NCBI GenBank assembly: GCA_030710605.1
Contig: CP092865.1
Location: 28,096,801 to 28,160,800, forward strand
Source: Cordylochernes scorpioides
Lineage: Eukaryota; Arthropoda; Arachnida; Pseudoscorpiones; Chernetidae
DNA: 64,000 nt
Direction: 5' to 3'
Part shown: in pieces, positions 21,296 to 32,828 of the stretch
How positions within the stretch are numbered: the stretch's first letter is position 1
Layout of the letters: each line of letters starts with the position of its first letter
Position numbers and translations under genes: made by a program
Notes under the pieces: model-generated
The model's database searches: none
What the model was told of the DNA's origin: nothing
The model's input: the letters and a program-made list of their open reading frames with translations, nothing else

Positions 21296-21653
21296 GGAGT
21301 TATGTCTTCTTTTTTTCCCTTTCTTATCTTCACTCAACAATAATAATAAGATATCAAGCCTGTAAATCATGACAACCATCATAACTGGGTGAAGTAGATT
21401 GCGTCTGCTTTTTTCATTAGGACTGGGAGCACTACTCACTAGCAGGCCGACTTAGCTCCAATATGAAATGGCCGCTTCTAACATGAGGAACAGACGCCAT
21501 GTGCCTCCGCCCCTAACATGGAGTATAGATGCTGCTCATCCTGTATTCCTAGATCAGGAGCCCGTACAGGGTACTAACAGCTGGGCCAGCTGAGCCCAGG
21601 TTTTTTAGCCAGTTTGTTACTGCTCCTCCTCCTTTTTCAACCAGGAGTTACGT
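21296..21653 (-). mobile_element. retroposon R1, copy 1
   Basis: Duplicated target GGAGTTAYGT at 21296-21305 and 21644-21653 flanks 338 bp of the R1 family. On the minus strand R1 ends in GATAAGAAAG-type sequence, taken as the 3' tail. The 5' end here lacks about 25 bp present in other copies. Confidence 0.7.
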
Positions 21654-21710
21654 AAAAACGAATACTTAACACATTACTATAATCCGCAAAATTTCAGGGG
21701 GAAGGAGAGA

Positions 21711-21761
21711 GAAAGAGAGAGAACGCTTCACGATTTTGCGTGTCATCCTTGCGCAGGGGCC

Positions 21762-21801
<40 letters not shown>

Positions 21802-21817
21802 ACCGCCTAACAAGCGT
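21711..21817 (-). ncRNA. RNU6: U6 spliceosomal snRNA copy, probably a pseudogene
   Basis: The minus strand contains the U6 core almost unchanged: CATATACTAAAATTGGAACG, the ACAGAGA box, the AGC-containing catalytic segment, the internal stem-loop (ATGGCCCCTGCGCAAGG) and CGTGAAGCGTTC. One substitution is seen in the 3' part (CAAAATCG for CAAATTCG). The 5' stem-loop is altered (ACGCTTGTTAGG), and no T run follows the 3' end; a CT/GA-rich sequence replaces it. GA repeats lie on both sides and no TATA box is evident about 30 bp upstream. U6 identity is sure; function is doubtful. Confidence 0.85.
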
Positions 21818-22690
21818 GAGAGAGAGAGAGGGGGGGGTGAATCTTATTTAACGTCCTAAATGTAGCTTCTTCAGACTTCCATTGTTCCTCTCACGGAGCT
21901 GTCCTCGCGGAACTGCCAATATGACGACGCTGAAATAAAGGCCACGTCGGCGTGAATGTGATAAATGGCCATCCGAATTTACTTTCGCCTTCACTTCAGC
22001 GCTTTTCTATTTTTTACGGATCTTCCATTGTTTGAATTAGGTCAAGTTGAAAACTGGGTCTTGATCGGATGATCGCTTTTGGTCAACACTTTCCCCCGAT
22101 TTATATACGTGTCTAAATGTTCCTTGTGTCTTAGATATGACAAAGATTCTATCTCTTCTTCACAGAATGTTGTCGAGGTAGTCAACAAGAGGGTGGTCCT
22201 AACCCAGTTTGTCACTACTAAGACAGGGAGTTAGAAATCGCATTGAAGCAGATTTTTTGCACATAAACAGTCGATTGTCCATTTGAGACCTATCTAGGGG
22301 ATCCAGTAATTCACAGCCATTGCTCCATTGAGGTCTTAAATTTAAATTCTGACTGTTATCAACGTTGATTGGACAAGACACCACCACTATTAACGTTGAT
22401 ATTTTCTTCCTACAATCTTCTATATAAGCATAGGACGCCTCTTCCGTTAAAATAAACATCAAAACTAGACGCGTTCTAAGTTCTAACGTTTATTTTGACG
22501 TGAGAAGCGCACTATGCTAAATTTCATCCTACAATGCTATATATCAGACTAAATACTTTGGTATTTTATATCCACTGGTGTTTGAATTATGTCTAATGCA
22601 TACTTTTGTATAAATTGTTTTTACTAGGGCATAATTATGAAAATTAAACGATATTCAGCACGAATTTTTCTTTCTGAATAAAATATTGCA
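21818..22690. other. anonymous DNA
   Basis: A GA microsatellite and G8 run sit next to the U6 copy (to about 21838). The rest shows no supported gene or family. Confidence 0.5.
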
Positions 22691-22699
22691 ATATCAAAA

Positions 22700-22895
22700 T
22701 ATTGGTATGGCCTGGCTCACCAGTGGTGAACCTCCCCAGTGTATTTTCCAGCTCAATCTTCTAGACCGCTTTACTACCTTAATGGTTGATATTCTTATAC
22801 AAGCTTGTCCCAAGAGTTCGTGTTTTTCTAATTACTTGGCGAATAATATTATTACGGCGAATACATAATAATACATAATACAATTTAAGCTACTG
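22700..22895. repeat. short dispersed repeat plus partial MITE
   Basis: 22700-22790 is the GGCCTGGCTCA repeat shared with 7.16, 49.14 and 56.45 kb. 22801-22895 is the inverse of the right part of the MITE at 50750-51037 (TTGTCCCAAGAGTTCGTG, then GGCGAATAATATTATTACGG). Confidence 0.6.
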
Positions 22896-23008
22896 CTGGA
22901 ATGCCCACTCTTCTTCACCGCTAGACAACAGACAATAAATAATGTTGTAGATATATATCAATTTGTAAATAGCAGAGAGAATTATCATAAATTTAACTAT
23001 TTTTGTAT

Positions 23009-23316
23009 GGGGGTCGGTAGAAGGCTGGTTAAACCGTTTGGTTTACGACCACTACGACCCGGGTTCGATCCCCGCATTGGACACTTTTTTCTGTTTAAAA
23101 AAAATGCTCCAATGGCCCCCCGATTCTTGCAAAAGTCCAACCCCACCAGCGAGTGCAAGTAACCAAACGGGGCTCTGGCACATTTGTAAGTGCAAAGTCG
23201 AACTGCTTTCACATGTGTAGACATGTGGTGCGCTTACAGTAAAAAGCAGTCGCTAACTACCCACCATGATTATCATGGCCTGTACCACGTGTACTAGGGA
23301 TAAGCAAAAAAAAAAA
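23009..23316 (+). mobile_element. tRNA-derived SINE, copy 2 (well preserved)
   Basis: Head GGGGGTCGGTAGAAGG, B box GGGTTCGATCCCC near 23060, conserved body and A10 tail. About 308 bp. This copy gives the clearest consensus for the family. Confidence 0.88.
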
Positions 23317-24190
23317 CTATTTTTGTAGATATATTTATGATTATCTTTCTAACCTGAAAGGTTCAGGTTCCTAATATATGTTGTTGTTTCTCTTTTTATT
23401 TTGAGATTATTTTTTCTTGTATAATATGTTTATAACTGTCTCGGTTTAGAAAAAAATGTAAATCGACGCAATTACCCAAGCCGGGATATCGCGTTTTGTG
23501 TGTTTAAATAAAAATGAAACAATTTAAGCTACAACGAAGTTTGAGCTACAATTTAAGCTACAACATAGTTTAAAATTTAATTATTATTGTATTATTCAGA
23601 ACAAAAATTGTTTGCAAATTTTGCAACAAAAATTCTTAAGAGAGCATAAGCATTTTTTTCAACCAAAACAACATCACACAACTGTCAAAAATACTCATGT
23701 AAGTAAAAATTGTTTTCCACAAAAAAAGGTAGAAAAGGTATAGGAAACAATTTAAACAATTCAGTAAAAATGTCGACATATGTTCTGACCTAGGTTACCC
23801 AGATTGTTTTTTAACATTTAAGTTGATATCGAATAAGAATGGAAAATCCTAGAAAAAAAAAGCACAATTCCATTCTTTTGATTGTTACCTGATGAAATAG
23901 TATTATTGGAATGTCAAAATTTGGAAATTACTATTTCATTTTTGGAGCATTTTTTCTAGGTGTTCCTTTCTAGATAAAAAATGTAATTTTTGGAATCTCG
24001 CAAATATTCCCAAAGTAAATAGAAAAACTAATGAAGATGGCATAGCTTTTTTAAAAAATCAATATTTCCCAATACATATATTTAGAATTTTCTTTTTACA
24101 TTCTTTTTTTTTCTTCAAATATTTGATTTTAACAGCGATTATTGAAAACTGATTGAGAAGTAGTTTATTTAATCTAAGGATCAACTTTAT
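23317..24190. other. anonymous AT-rich DNA
   Basis: No gene recognised. ACAATTTAAGCTAC recurs about three times around 22880-23570, without a clear element. Confidence 0.45.
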
Positions 24191-24193
24191 ATA

Positions 24194-24302
24194 AGGTTGT
24201 TCCAAAAGTTGGTAAACACCTGGAACAAATTTCAAATATATATCCATATATATATCCAAATTCAATTTTTTGCAAATGTTTACGAACTTTTTGGACAACC
24301 TT
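24194..24302. mobile_element. 109-bp MITE, GGTTGTCC family
   Basis: AGGTTGTTCCAAAAGTTGGT at the left and TTTACGAACTTTTTGGACAA at the right are inverted copies about 25 bp long. The same termini bound 50750-51037. TA precedes the left end. It could fold into one hairpin. Confidence 0.7.
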
Positions 24303-25240
24303 GCAGTTGTATATCAGCAGGAATAATACAAATCAATACCTTCAAACGGTTTTTATTTAATATGAAAGAATTTTTCTGGCTATCTCTGCTTTAGATTATT
24401 CATAACAAAATCAAGAAGTAACAATAGAAAACTGATTTGAAATGCATACGTGGTAAGATTTTCTTGATTAATAAATAAATGTTATTTGGACATGTAACAT
24501 GCTTTGTATTTATTTATTTATGTAAAATACTTAATTATTCTTTGATTTTTCTTCATAGTTAGGCAGTCGGCAGTACTATACCTTCTTACTTTCTCTAATC
24601 TTGCATAAAATATTTTTTGTTTATATATATTATGGTTAACCTTTTTGTAATTTAATTAAATATTAAAACACAAAGTATTGTGACCATCCTTTATTTCTAA
24701 ATAGGAAACGTTACAGGCCAATTTTGAAATAATTAAAAATAAACGATTAGTTGTCGGAATAAGAAAGATGGTACAAAGCCATCAGCAAATTTAAGTTGCA
24801 CAATCAGTTTTTCTCTTAATCCAATATACGTTTGAAAGTGACGTGTTTATTTAATAAGATCCGCGTAGATAACCATCGAAAGTGAAAGTCTTTCAACAAA
24901 CCTCAATACAAGTGAAATTGTTGAATTTTACACCCACTTGATCAAAAAGTAAAAGTTGTTGGGAATGATTGCCACAGAAACTGTCCTGCCGTGATAGGTA
25001 AAAGTAGTGGTCAACTTGAGGGGGAAGTGGGCAAATACCTGCCCACGCCCAGAGGGGTGGAGACGAAGTAAGCCGATTTAGAGTGCGGACTACCAAGGTT
25101 GTTGTCTATGTTGGTAAATTGAAGTAAATAAATTTAAATATACTATCTGCAGGTGTTAATAAGATGGTGTATTCACCAGTATGGATTATACTAAAGATGT
25201 TGGGATATCTCCAACATTTCGGTTGGTATTTCTCTCTGAA
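24303..25240. other. unclassified DNA
   Basis: Mostly anonymous. About 24940-25100 is more GC-rich and resembles decayed LINE sequence, but I cannot name it. Confidence 0.4.
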
Positions 25241-25244
25241 GGAG

Positions 25245-26560
25245 TAGATTTTTACCTCTACTTGTGAATGTTTGATAAAGAAACCTGGTATTTCAACGTT
25301 TTTGAAGGTATTTCAAATGTGTTGCATGCATTCACATGATTATATAGGACAAGGGATTTGGTATTTTTAACATTCCCTGTAGATATGTCTATTTACCTGT
25401 ATGTGAACTTGCTTGTGAATGTTTGATAAAAAAAAAAGCGTGGTATTTCAACGTTTTTTAATGTATTTCAAATGTGTTGCTTGGATTCGCCTTATTATGT
25501 GGGATAAAGGATTTGGTGTTTTTAACATTCCCTGTAGGTATGTCTATTTACCTGTATGTGAACTTGTTTGTGAACGTTTGATAAAGGAACCTGTGTGTCT
25601 TTAACATTAAAGAAGATATTCTATAGGGTATTGGGTGGATTTTCAAGTTGGTATTGGATAAAGTATTTTTGTAGGTATGCCTGTCTATCTGTGATATGTG
25701 ACTTGCTTGTGAACCCTTAATAAAGAAATCGTTTATATTTAACATTTAAGAAGCTATATCTAAGGTGTTGGGTGGATTTTCAAGTTGGTACTGGGCAAAG
25801 TATTTTTGTAGGTATGCCTGTCTATCTGTGGTATGTGACTTGCTTGTGAACGTTTAATAAAGGAATCGTTTATATTTAACATTTAAGAAGCTATATCTAA
25901 GGTGTTGGGTGGATTTTCAAGTTGGTACTGGGCAAAGTATTTTTGTAGGTATGCCTGTCTACCTGTATGCGAACTTGCTTGTGAACATTTGATAAAGGAT
26001 CCCTGTGTATCGTTGACATTTAGAAAGATATTTCTATAGTGTTGCGTGAATTTTCAAGTGTATACTGGGCAAGGTATTCTCTGGTGTAAATCCCATCTCT
26101 GTATATATGTCTACCTGTAGTGGCATATGGACTTACTGTGAGAAGAGATTGGTGTAAGTAGATTCCTAAAGATATATTCATCAAGGGTGTAAGTGATTAT
26201 GATCCAAGTCGTAGTGGACAAGGTATTCTCTGGTGTAAAACCCATCTCTGTATATATGTCTACCTGTAGTGCTATATGAATTTACACTGTGAGAGAAGGG
26301 CTTGGCGTAAGTACATATCTAGAGGTATATTCCCCAAGTGTTTGATTATCAACCAAGTCGTAGTGGACAAGGTATCTCTATGACATTTATAGCTATTCTT
26401 GGGAAGTATGTGAACTTGCTTATGAAGGTTGGACAGCAAACTTGATGTATTTGCATATGCATAATTACGGATCCATAGGTTGTTTTAAGGGTATACACAT
26501 TTGAACTGTACAAGGAATCTGGTGTCTGTTTAACATTCCTTAAGGTATCCTTGATGTTTT
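25245..26560. repeat. degenerate tandem array, about 137 bp
   Basis: Landmark AACATTTAAGAAGC or variants occur at 25603, 25741, 25878 and 26015, spaced 137-138 bp. Units also share GGTATGCCTGTCTA and CTTGCTTGTGAACG. Outer units (25260-25600, 26090-26400) are more divergent and of other lengths. No coding signal. Confidence 0.85.
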
Positions 26561-27740
26561 TGATGCACTTACAAGTACATTTCGGACAAAATGATACAGA
26601 CCAAAGGGCATAAATCGATAAAACATCAGATAGTTTTAGAATGAGGATGATTATTTGGTATTCTTGGGTAGAAGATGACTTGAAGGAAGGTTGGAGGTCA
26701 GAGTGGGGAAAATAGATCGTTCTCCCTCCCTCCATTGTGAGATCGCAGGTTGCTTTCCACACAAAAGCCGCTGGGACGGCTAAATTTACCCCTCTAGAGA
26801 CACATTGGACTACAAATTGCTCGCCGCACAAAGAGACTTGGGCCTCAAATGTCCAACACACCTCTGAGCATCTATTCATCCTTCAAAGTTTAGGTCTCCA
26901 TGCCTAGCATGGCCGCTAACCCAGAATCACAAAATTATCATCTTTGGATCCTTGTTAGGATTTTTTTTTTCGTACGATAGCCTTTGTTTAGCTACAATAC
27001 CAAAGCATTTTACCTTAGTCTCATCAAATTTGAGAATTCCATTTTTTTTAAACAGTTGCTTTATAGAAGTAAAAAAAACTGGTTCTGAAAATCATTATTC
27101 TTCAAATTTAAATATTTTGCTCGTATTATTGCCATTGTGGCAAATTTAAAGCCAAAATTCTTTCAATTGTATATACAACTAAATTTTAATGCCTCGTTTG
27201 TACAATGGCTTTGAAACAAAACCATTGCTTTTTATTAAACTCTTAAATTTCTAGAATTCGCTTGAAAAATAGGTTTAACTCAAAAAAAAAAAAGAAAATT
27301 TAAAGAAAAAAATCTGCGAGTTTTATTATTTTTGACCACTGACTGTGGAATTGGTATTTGTCTAGAAGCCACGAAATAACTATCTTGTTTTACGTATAAA
27401 ATGTTTTGCCTAAAGTAAGGTGAATTGTATTTAATAAACTATGTTTTAAAAAGAAAAACTCTGCTTATTCGAACAATAAAAATAAAAGACAAACCAATAA
27501 CTAGTTAAGAATCTTATAAATTCGTTTTTAGGCAATGTAATAAATACAGAGATTTGAAAAGATATATTGCGTCTAGTCATTTCTCTGATTATTCCTTGCA
27601 AAAATCGCAGATACTGGAGAAAAAAAACTTTAACATATTTTAAAATGTCTAAATTTATTTGCAACAAAGTTTTCTGGTCAAGTATGCATATATTTTTTAA
27701 ATCGACGCTTTCAAATTTATAATACAATATAATATAATGC
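26561..27740. other. AT-rich DNA with one coding-like patch
   Basis: About 26670-26880 on the minus strand encodes the first about 70 residues of a 176-residue frame (starting MNRCSEVCWTFEAQVSLCGE) with cysteine-rich, non-repetitive composition. The rest of that frame falls in AT-rich and array DNA. I do not recognise it; it may be part of a mobile element. The remainder is anonymous. Confidence 0.35.
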
Positions 27741-27744
27741 GGCT

Positions 27745-27835
27745 CGTGATTGTAAAACGACATTTGAAATACTATCCCGCATGTGTTTCTTTTCAACGAA
27801 AATTCAAAATTTATTTCAAGGAGAAATTTACAACT
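27745..27835. repeat. dispersed inverted repeat, left copy
   Basis: AACGACATTTGAAA, CCCGCA and GTTTCTTTTCAACGAAAA match, in inverse orientation, 29447-29515. The pair is 1.6 kb apart. Confidence 0.55.
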
Positions 27836-28500
27836 TTCAAATTTACTTTTTTTTTTTTCACAATTCAATGACAAAATATATGAAATAAACGTTAACAGCA
27901 TATAAATTCATATTTTCTTACTTCTTTATAAAGATATTTTAAACATTATTTCATTATATAAAATGTCACAAGAATAACTTTTTATTTTTAAGTGAGAATT
28001 TCGGTTTTATCATAATTTTATAACGTTATGAAGTATTTTCCGAAGTCAAAAAATTGACTTAAAATATTGCCTCAAAACTCGTATATACTCGTATATGGGA
28101 AGTGAAAGATTATCTATATAGAGATGTATGGTACTTATGCATCATATATTCTTCATGAAATCTTAATGAAATTCATCACAAAAAGCGATCAATTAGAACA
28201 AAGAGGAATCAAGGGGAACTATTGTTATATTTTTAATTGTTGTCCGAACAATAGGCTCATTGTTACATTGTACGGGTGAATCAATAATAAAAAGTAATTA
28301 GAATACGGTAGACATATTTTTGAATAGCAATATGGTTCTAATTGCCTTACCCTTTTTACATATAGCCCATTTGTTTAATTGCATAACTTCTGGATCAGAT
28401 TCACATAGTTTGTAAGATATCGATTGGTAGTAACTCGAATTGGTAAAGTAATAAGCTTTTTTAAACAAATATTTATACAGTGCCTTATTTTTTCTATGAG
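27836..28500. other. anonymous AT-rich DNA
   Basis: No gene or repeat family recognised. Confidence 0.5.
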
Positions 28501-28505
28501 AGAGA

Positions 28506-28856
28506 TCTTCTTCTTTCTTACATCCACTCAATCATATTAGGATATCAAGCTTGTAGAGGTTGAGATTGATGGTGTGGGTGAAGTAGAATGCGTCTTCCTT
28601 TGTCATTAAGATTGGGAGCACTACTCAGTGTAAGGCCGACTTAGCTCCAAAAGAAATGGCCGCCTCTGACATGAGGAACAGACGCAATGTGCAGCCGCTC
28701 CTAACATGGAGTACAGACTCATTACTGTATCCCTGAATCAGAAGCCCTTACAGGGTACTATCAGCCGGGGCCAGCTGAACCCAGGTTTTGTAGCGAGCTT
28801 GTTACTGCTCTCTCTCCTTCTTTTTCATCTGGGCTTGGGACCGATAAAAGTAGAGT
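28506..28856 (-). mobile_element. retroposon R1, copy 2
   Basis: CTTCTTCTTTCTTACATCCA at the left, then the family body (GTAGAATGCGTCTTCCTTTG, ATGAGGAACAGACGC, AACCCAGGTTTTGTAGCGAG) to GGGACCGATAAAAGTAGAGTT. Orientation as in the other copies. No clear target duplication. Confidence 0.7.
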
Positions 28857-29289
28857 TCGTCAAATTCATGTTGTTATGAATCCAGTTTTATTTTTTTTCT
28901 TGAATTTCCTAGTTGTCCTTAGCTTGGACCCTCTAAGACCTGGGGGGAGGACGTGAATGGCCTCACCATTGGCATTGTTCCCTTAAGATTCTTTTGTTGA
29001 TATTTTCTCAGTGTGTTCTCCAACCAGATTCACTTTATTATCAAGGAACAAAATCGTAAGTTTCTTGTAAGTTTTTTTTTTTTAATTTATCCGAGCTTTG
29101 AGCATTTATTCCCTTCTACCAAAGTACAAATGAGAATGTCTTCACATTTTTGCTCAACAGTTCCTACATAACAAATAATAGGTCTTCGGTTACAAACATT
29201 TTTGTTCGACTCTCACATAGAACTTCATATACTCGTTCTGCAAAAAAAAAAAAGATATTTTAATACAATATAATGCGGACATATAATAT

Positions 29290-29364
29290 GTCCAGGGTAG
29301 CCTAGTGGACATTGCCTCTGTCCAGTAAGCGGAACACTGTGGGTTCGATTCCCATCCCTGGACA
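29290..29364 (+). other. tRNA-like sequence, probably a SINE head or pseudo-tRNA
   Basis: GTCCAGG at 29290 pairs perfectly with CCTGGAC ending at 29363. A B box GGTTCGATTCC lies at 29342-29352 and an A-box-like TAGCCTAGTGG near 29298. The D and anticodon arms do not fold convincingly, so I would not call it a working tRNA. Confidence 0.55.
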
Positions 29365-29446
29365 CTTTTATTTTTCCGTTTATCATTACTCTTCACAATT
29401 CATCCTTTCATACTTCATCCCTAAGGTTGAAAATGGTTGTTATTTT

Positions 29447-29515
29447 TCCTTAAAATAAGTTTCGATTTTTCGTTCAAAAGAAACATTTGCGGGGTATTTT
29501 CAAATGTCGTTCTAC
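29447..29515. repeat. dispersed inverted repeat, right copy
   Basis: Inverse match of 27745-27835 (TTCGTTCAAAAGAAACATTT, GCGGGGTATTTTCAAATGTC). Confidence 0.55.
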
Positions 29516-30100
29516 AAAATGATATTTTATTAGCTGCCTCAAGAGGATTTTCTCTTTTAGAAAATCTACATAATGGAAAATGTGAAACACAATCAACATA
29601 TTTGTATCTTCACAAATATTCAGAATATATTCATTATTTGCTGTGTATTGTAATCAATATAATATTTGAATATTAAAAAAAGAAATATCAAATAATTGGT
29701 GGAACACTACAAGCTAGTTACTTTCATTGTGTTACATCGTTCATTTTGTATTTTTAGGTTAGGTTCAGGTTAAGTTCTGGTTAGGTTGTATTTTTCGGTA
29801 AACAATGAGGTACACAGAATTTTATTTAACTGTCCAAAGAGGTTATTTGGATTTAAAATTAGCCTTATGTTTATGTGTGGCTATAAATAAATGGGAAATG
29901 TATTTTGTTTCCTTTAGAAGATTTCTGAAAACCCCATGTTTGTGGTGAAGACAAAGAACATACCTTAAAAGGCAATCTATAGAAAGAAGTGATGATGTAA
30001 GTTTCTCGCCCTTCCCAATGTCCCACTTCTCGGACAAAATGGGTTAAGTAAAAATAGAGGTGGAAACGCCTCGACACACGTCTTAGAAAGTCACATCCAT
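29516..30100. other. anonymous DNA
   Basis: No supported gene. GGTTAGGTTCAGGTTAAG-like repeats near 29755-29790 are short and simple. Confidence 0.45.
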
Positions 30101-30104
30101 CTTG

Positions 30105-31640
30105 ATGTCAGCAGCTATAGGGAGAAATCCTTTGTGGACAAACCTTGACACCTTCGTAATAGGACACCTTCGTAATAGGAAAGTGAAATCACTGAAAATA
30201 CAATATAATGCGCGCCACCTGTATTAGGAAATATGAACTATTTAATATCTTTAACTCGGCAACTAGAGAAACATTTTTTTTGTGGACAAACCTTGACACC
30301 TACGTAATAGGAAAGTGAAATCAATGAAAAATACAATATAATACGTCCACTTGAGAGAGAGAGAGAGAATTAGGAAATATAAACTTATTTAACTCTTCAA
30401 ATCTTTAACTCAGCAACTAGGGAGAAATCCTTTGTAGACAAACCTTGACACCTACGTAATAGGAAATTGAAATCTCTGAAAATACAATATAATGCGCGCC
30501 ACCTGTATTAGGAAATATGAACTATTTAATATATTTAACTCGGCAGCTAGAGAGAGAAATCCTTTGTAGACAAACCTTGACACCTTCGTAATAGGAAAGT
30601 GAAATCTCTGAAAATACAATATAATGCGCGCCACCTGTATTATGAACTATTTAACTCTTCAAGATCTCTAACTCGGTAACTAGGGAGAAATCCTTTGTAG
30701 ACAAACCTTGACACCTTCGTAATAGGAAAGTGAAATCACTGAAAATACAATATAATGCGCGCCATCTGTATTAGGAAATATGAACTATTTAATATATTTA
30801 ACTCGGCAGCTAGAGAGAGAAATCCTTTGTAGACAAACCTTGACACCTTCGTAATAGGAAAGTGAAATCTCTGAAAATACAATATAATGCGCGCCACCTG
30901 TATTATGAACTATTTAACTCTTCAAGATCTCTAACTCGGTAACTAGGGAGAAATCCTTTGTAGACAAACCTTGACACCTTCGTAATAGGAAAGTGAAATC
31001 ACTGAAAATACAATATAATACGCGCCACCTGTATTATGAACTATTTAACTCTTCAAGATCTCTAACTCGGTAACTAGGGAGAAATCCTTTGTAGACAAAC
31101 CTTGACACCTTCGTAATAGGAAAGTGAAATCACTGAAAATACAATATAATGCGCGCCACCTGTATTATGAACTATTTAACTCTTCAAGATCTCTAACTCG
31201 GTAACTAGGGAGAAATCCTTTGTAGACAAACCTTGACACCTTCGTAATAGGAAAGTGAAATCACTGAAAATACAATATAATACGCGCCACCTGTATTAGG
31301 AAATATGAACTATTTAATATCTTTAACTCGGCAACTAGAGAAACATTTTTTGTGGACAAACCTTGACACCTACGTAATAGGAAAGTGAAATCAATGAAAA
31401 ATACACTATAATACGCGCCACCTGTATTAGGAAATATGAACTATTTAATATCTTTAACTCGGCAACTAGAGAAACATTTTTTGTGGACAAACCTTGACAC
31501 CTACGTAATAGGAAAGTGAAATAACTGAAAAATACAATATAATGCGCGCCATCTGTATTAGGAAATATGAACTATTTAATATCTTTAACTCAGCAGCTAG
31601 AGAGAAATCTTTGTGAACAAACCTTGGTGCCTTCGTATAA
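30105..31640. repeat. tandem array, 131-bp unit, two unit types
   Basis: TTGACACC recurs at 30145, 30294, 30445, 30577, 30708, 30840, 30971, 31102, 31232, 31363 and 31494. After two longer steps the period is 130-132 bp. Type A units carry TTAGGAAATATGAACTATTT; type B carry ACTCTTCAAGATCTCTAACT. They alternate in part (for example 30.4-30.9 kb) and run in blocks of B then A further right. All share GAAAATACAATATAATGCGC. A GA run interrupts the second unit near 30355. Confidence 0.95.
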
Positions 31641-31724
31641 TAAGCTTGGAATTACTAAATCATTCATTTGAATTTGTTATCTTATTACTTTTTTTTTTGC
31701 TTTATTGTTGATAGTGACCAGTAG

Positions 31725-31850
31725 TATGAGGCTATATACTGTGGTGTTAATCTTTAACGAGAACTCGGATTCGAATCCGCGTTTCCCAATATCTAAAAAA
31801 AAAAAAAAAAAACTTCAATGCCCTTTGATTCTAGAACAATTCCAAACCCT
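31725..31850 (+). mobile_element. SINE, left half, interrupted
   Basis: Head with B box CGGATTCGAATCC, an A run, and the start of the body (CAATGCCCTTTGATTCTAGA). The body resumes at about 32149 (AGGAGCTAATGCATC and on to GTCGAACTG) and ends near 32281. Another SINE in inverse orientation lies between. Confidence 0.65.
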
Positions 31851-32148
31851 CGTGTGGTACATATCCTGAGTACACATGGCCATGATAACCATTGTGGGTA
31901 GTGGTTAGCGACTGCTTTTACTGCAAGTCCACCACGTGCCTACAAATGTAGAAAGAAGTACAACTTTTGAACTTACAAGCGTGACAGAGCTCCGTTTGAT
32001 TACTTGTACTGGTGTAGTTGGACTACTGAAAGAATCAGGAGCCATTTAATCTTTTTTATTTTTATTTTTCAGAAAAAGGTGTCCAAGACGGGATTCGATC
32101 CCGGATCGGGCTGTCGAAATTCGACGGTTAACAATCCTCCAACCTATA
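31851..32148 (-). mobile_element. SINE inserted into another SINE
   Basis: The minus strand reads a full copy: B box GGGATCGAATCCC (near 32095), body, then the GTACACATGGCC-type 3' end at about 31870. It splits the plus-strand SINE at 31725-32281. Confidence 0.7.
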
Positions 32149-32281
32149 AAGGAGCTAATGCATCTTCTAAGTTTTAATGTCGAACTGATTTCTACATGTG
32201 CAGACATGTGGTACTCCTACATTTAAAGCAGCCACCAACTCTTACACTCCATAACTATTATGTGGTCTGTACTTGAGTATC
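32149..32281 (+). mobile_element. SINE, right half of interrupted copy
   Basis: Continues the copy at 31725-31850: GTCGAACTGATTTC, TGTGCAGACATGTGGTACTC and GGTCTGTACTTGAGTAT align with the body and 3' end of copies 2 and 3. Confidence 0.6.
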
Positions 32282-32514
32282 AAAAAACTGTTTAGTTTTG
32301 TTTCGATATTTTCGAATCGAAGCATAGCATACGCGACAGGCTGAGTTTTATAGTATTGTATACACAGTATTAAACGTCTAAATGACGTGAACATGATATC
32401 CGTCTGTGTGAACAACGAGCATAGTCGCTAACTGCCATCTATTGGTTTATCTAATTCAGAGATTATCACATTGATGATGTCTTCTATAGATGGCCCTCGT
32501 CATTTCAGGAAACT

Positions 32515-32828
32515 GGATGTCGGTGGAAGGATGATCTAAACCGTTGGTTTTCGACCGCTACGACCCGTATTTCGATTCCCGAATTGGGCACTTTTTTCTG
32601 ATAAAAAAAAAACTCCAATGGCCTCCGATTCTTGTAAAAGTCCAACCCCACCAGCGAGTACAAGTAACGAAACAAGCTCTGATACATTTGTAAGTGAAAA
32701 ATCGAATGCTTTTCACATGTGTAGACATGTGGTGCACTTAGAGTAAAAGCAGTCACCTACTTCTACCTACCATGATTATCATGGCCTGTACCACGTGTAC
32801 TAGGAATAAGCAAAAAAAAAAAAAAAAT
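32515..32828 (+). mobile_element. tRNA-derived SINE, copy 3
   Basis: Head GTCGGTGGAAGGATGATC, B box degraded (ATTTCGATTCCC near 32568), intact body and a long A tail (from 32812). Confidence 0.85.

Noticed and set aside
21711-21817. Functional U6 gene
   Set aside because: No T-run terminator, altered 5' stem-loop and no visible upstream promoter elements. Kept as a U6-derived copy.
26349-26879. 176-residue minus-strand protein gene
   Set aside because: Only the first about 70 codons look coding-like; the rest is degenerate tandem array sequence. Described as a patch only.
27446-27901. 151-residue minus-strand frame
   Set aside because: Very AT-rich, Phe/Ile/Leu-dominated translation with no motif; part of it is a dispersed inverted repeat shared with 29.45 kb.
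29290-29364. Functional tRNA gene
   Set aside because: Acceptor stem and B box are good, but D and anticodon arms do not pair well and no anticodon can be read with confidence.
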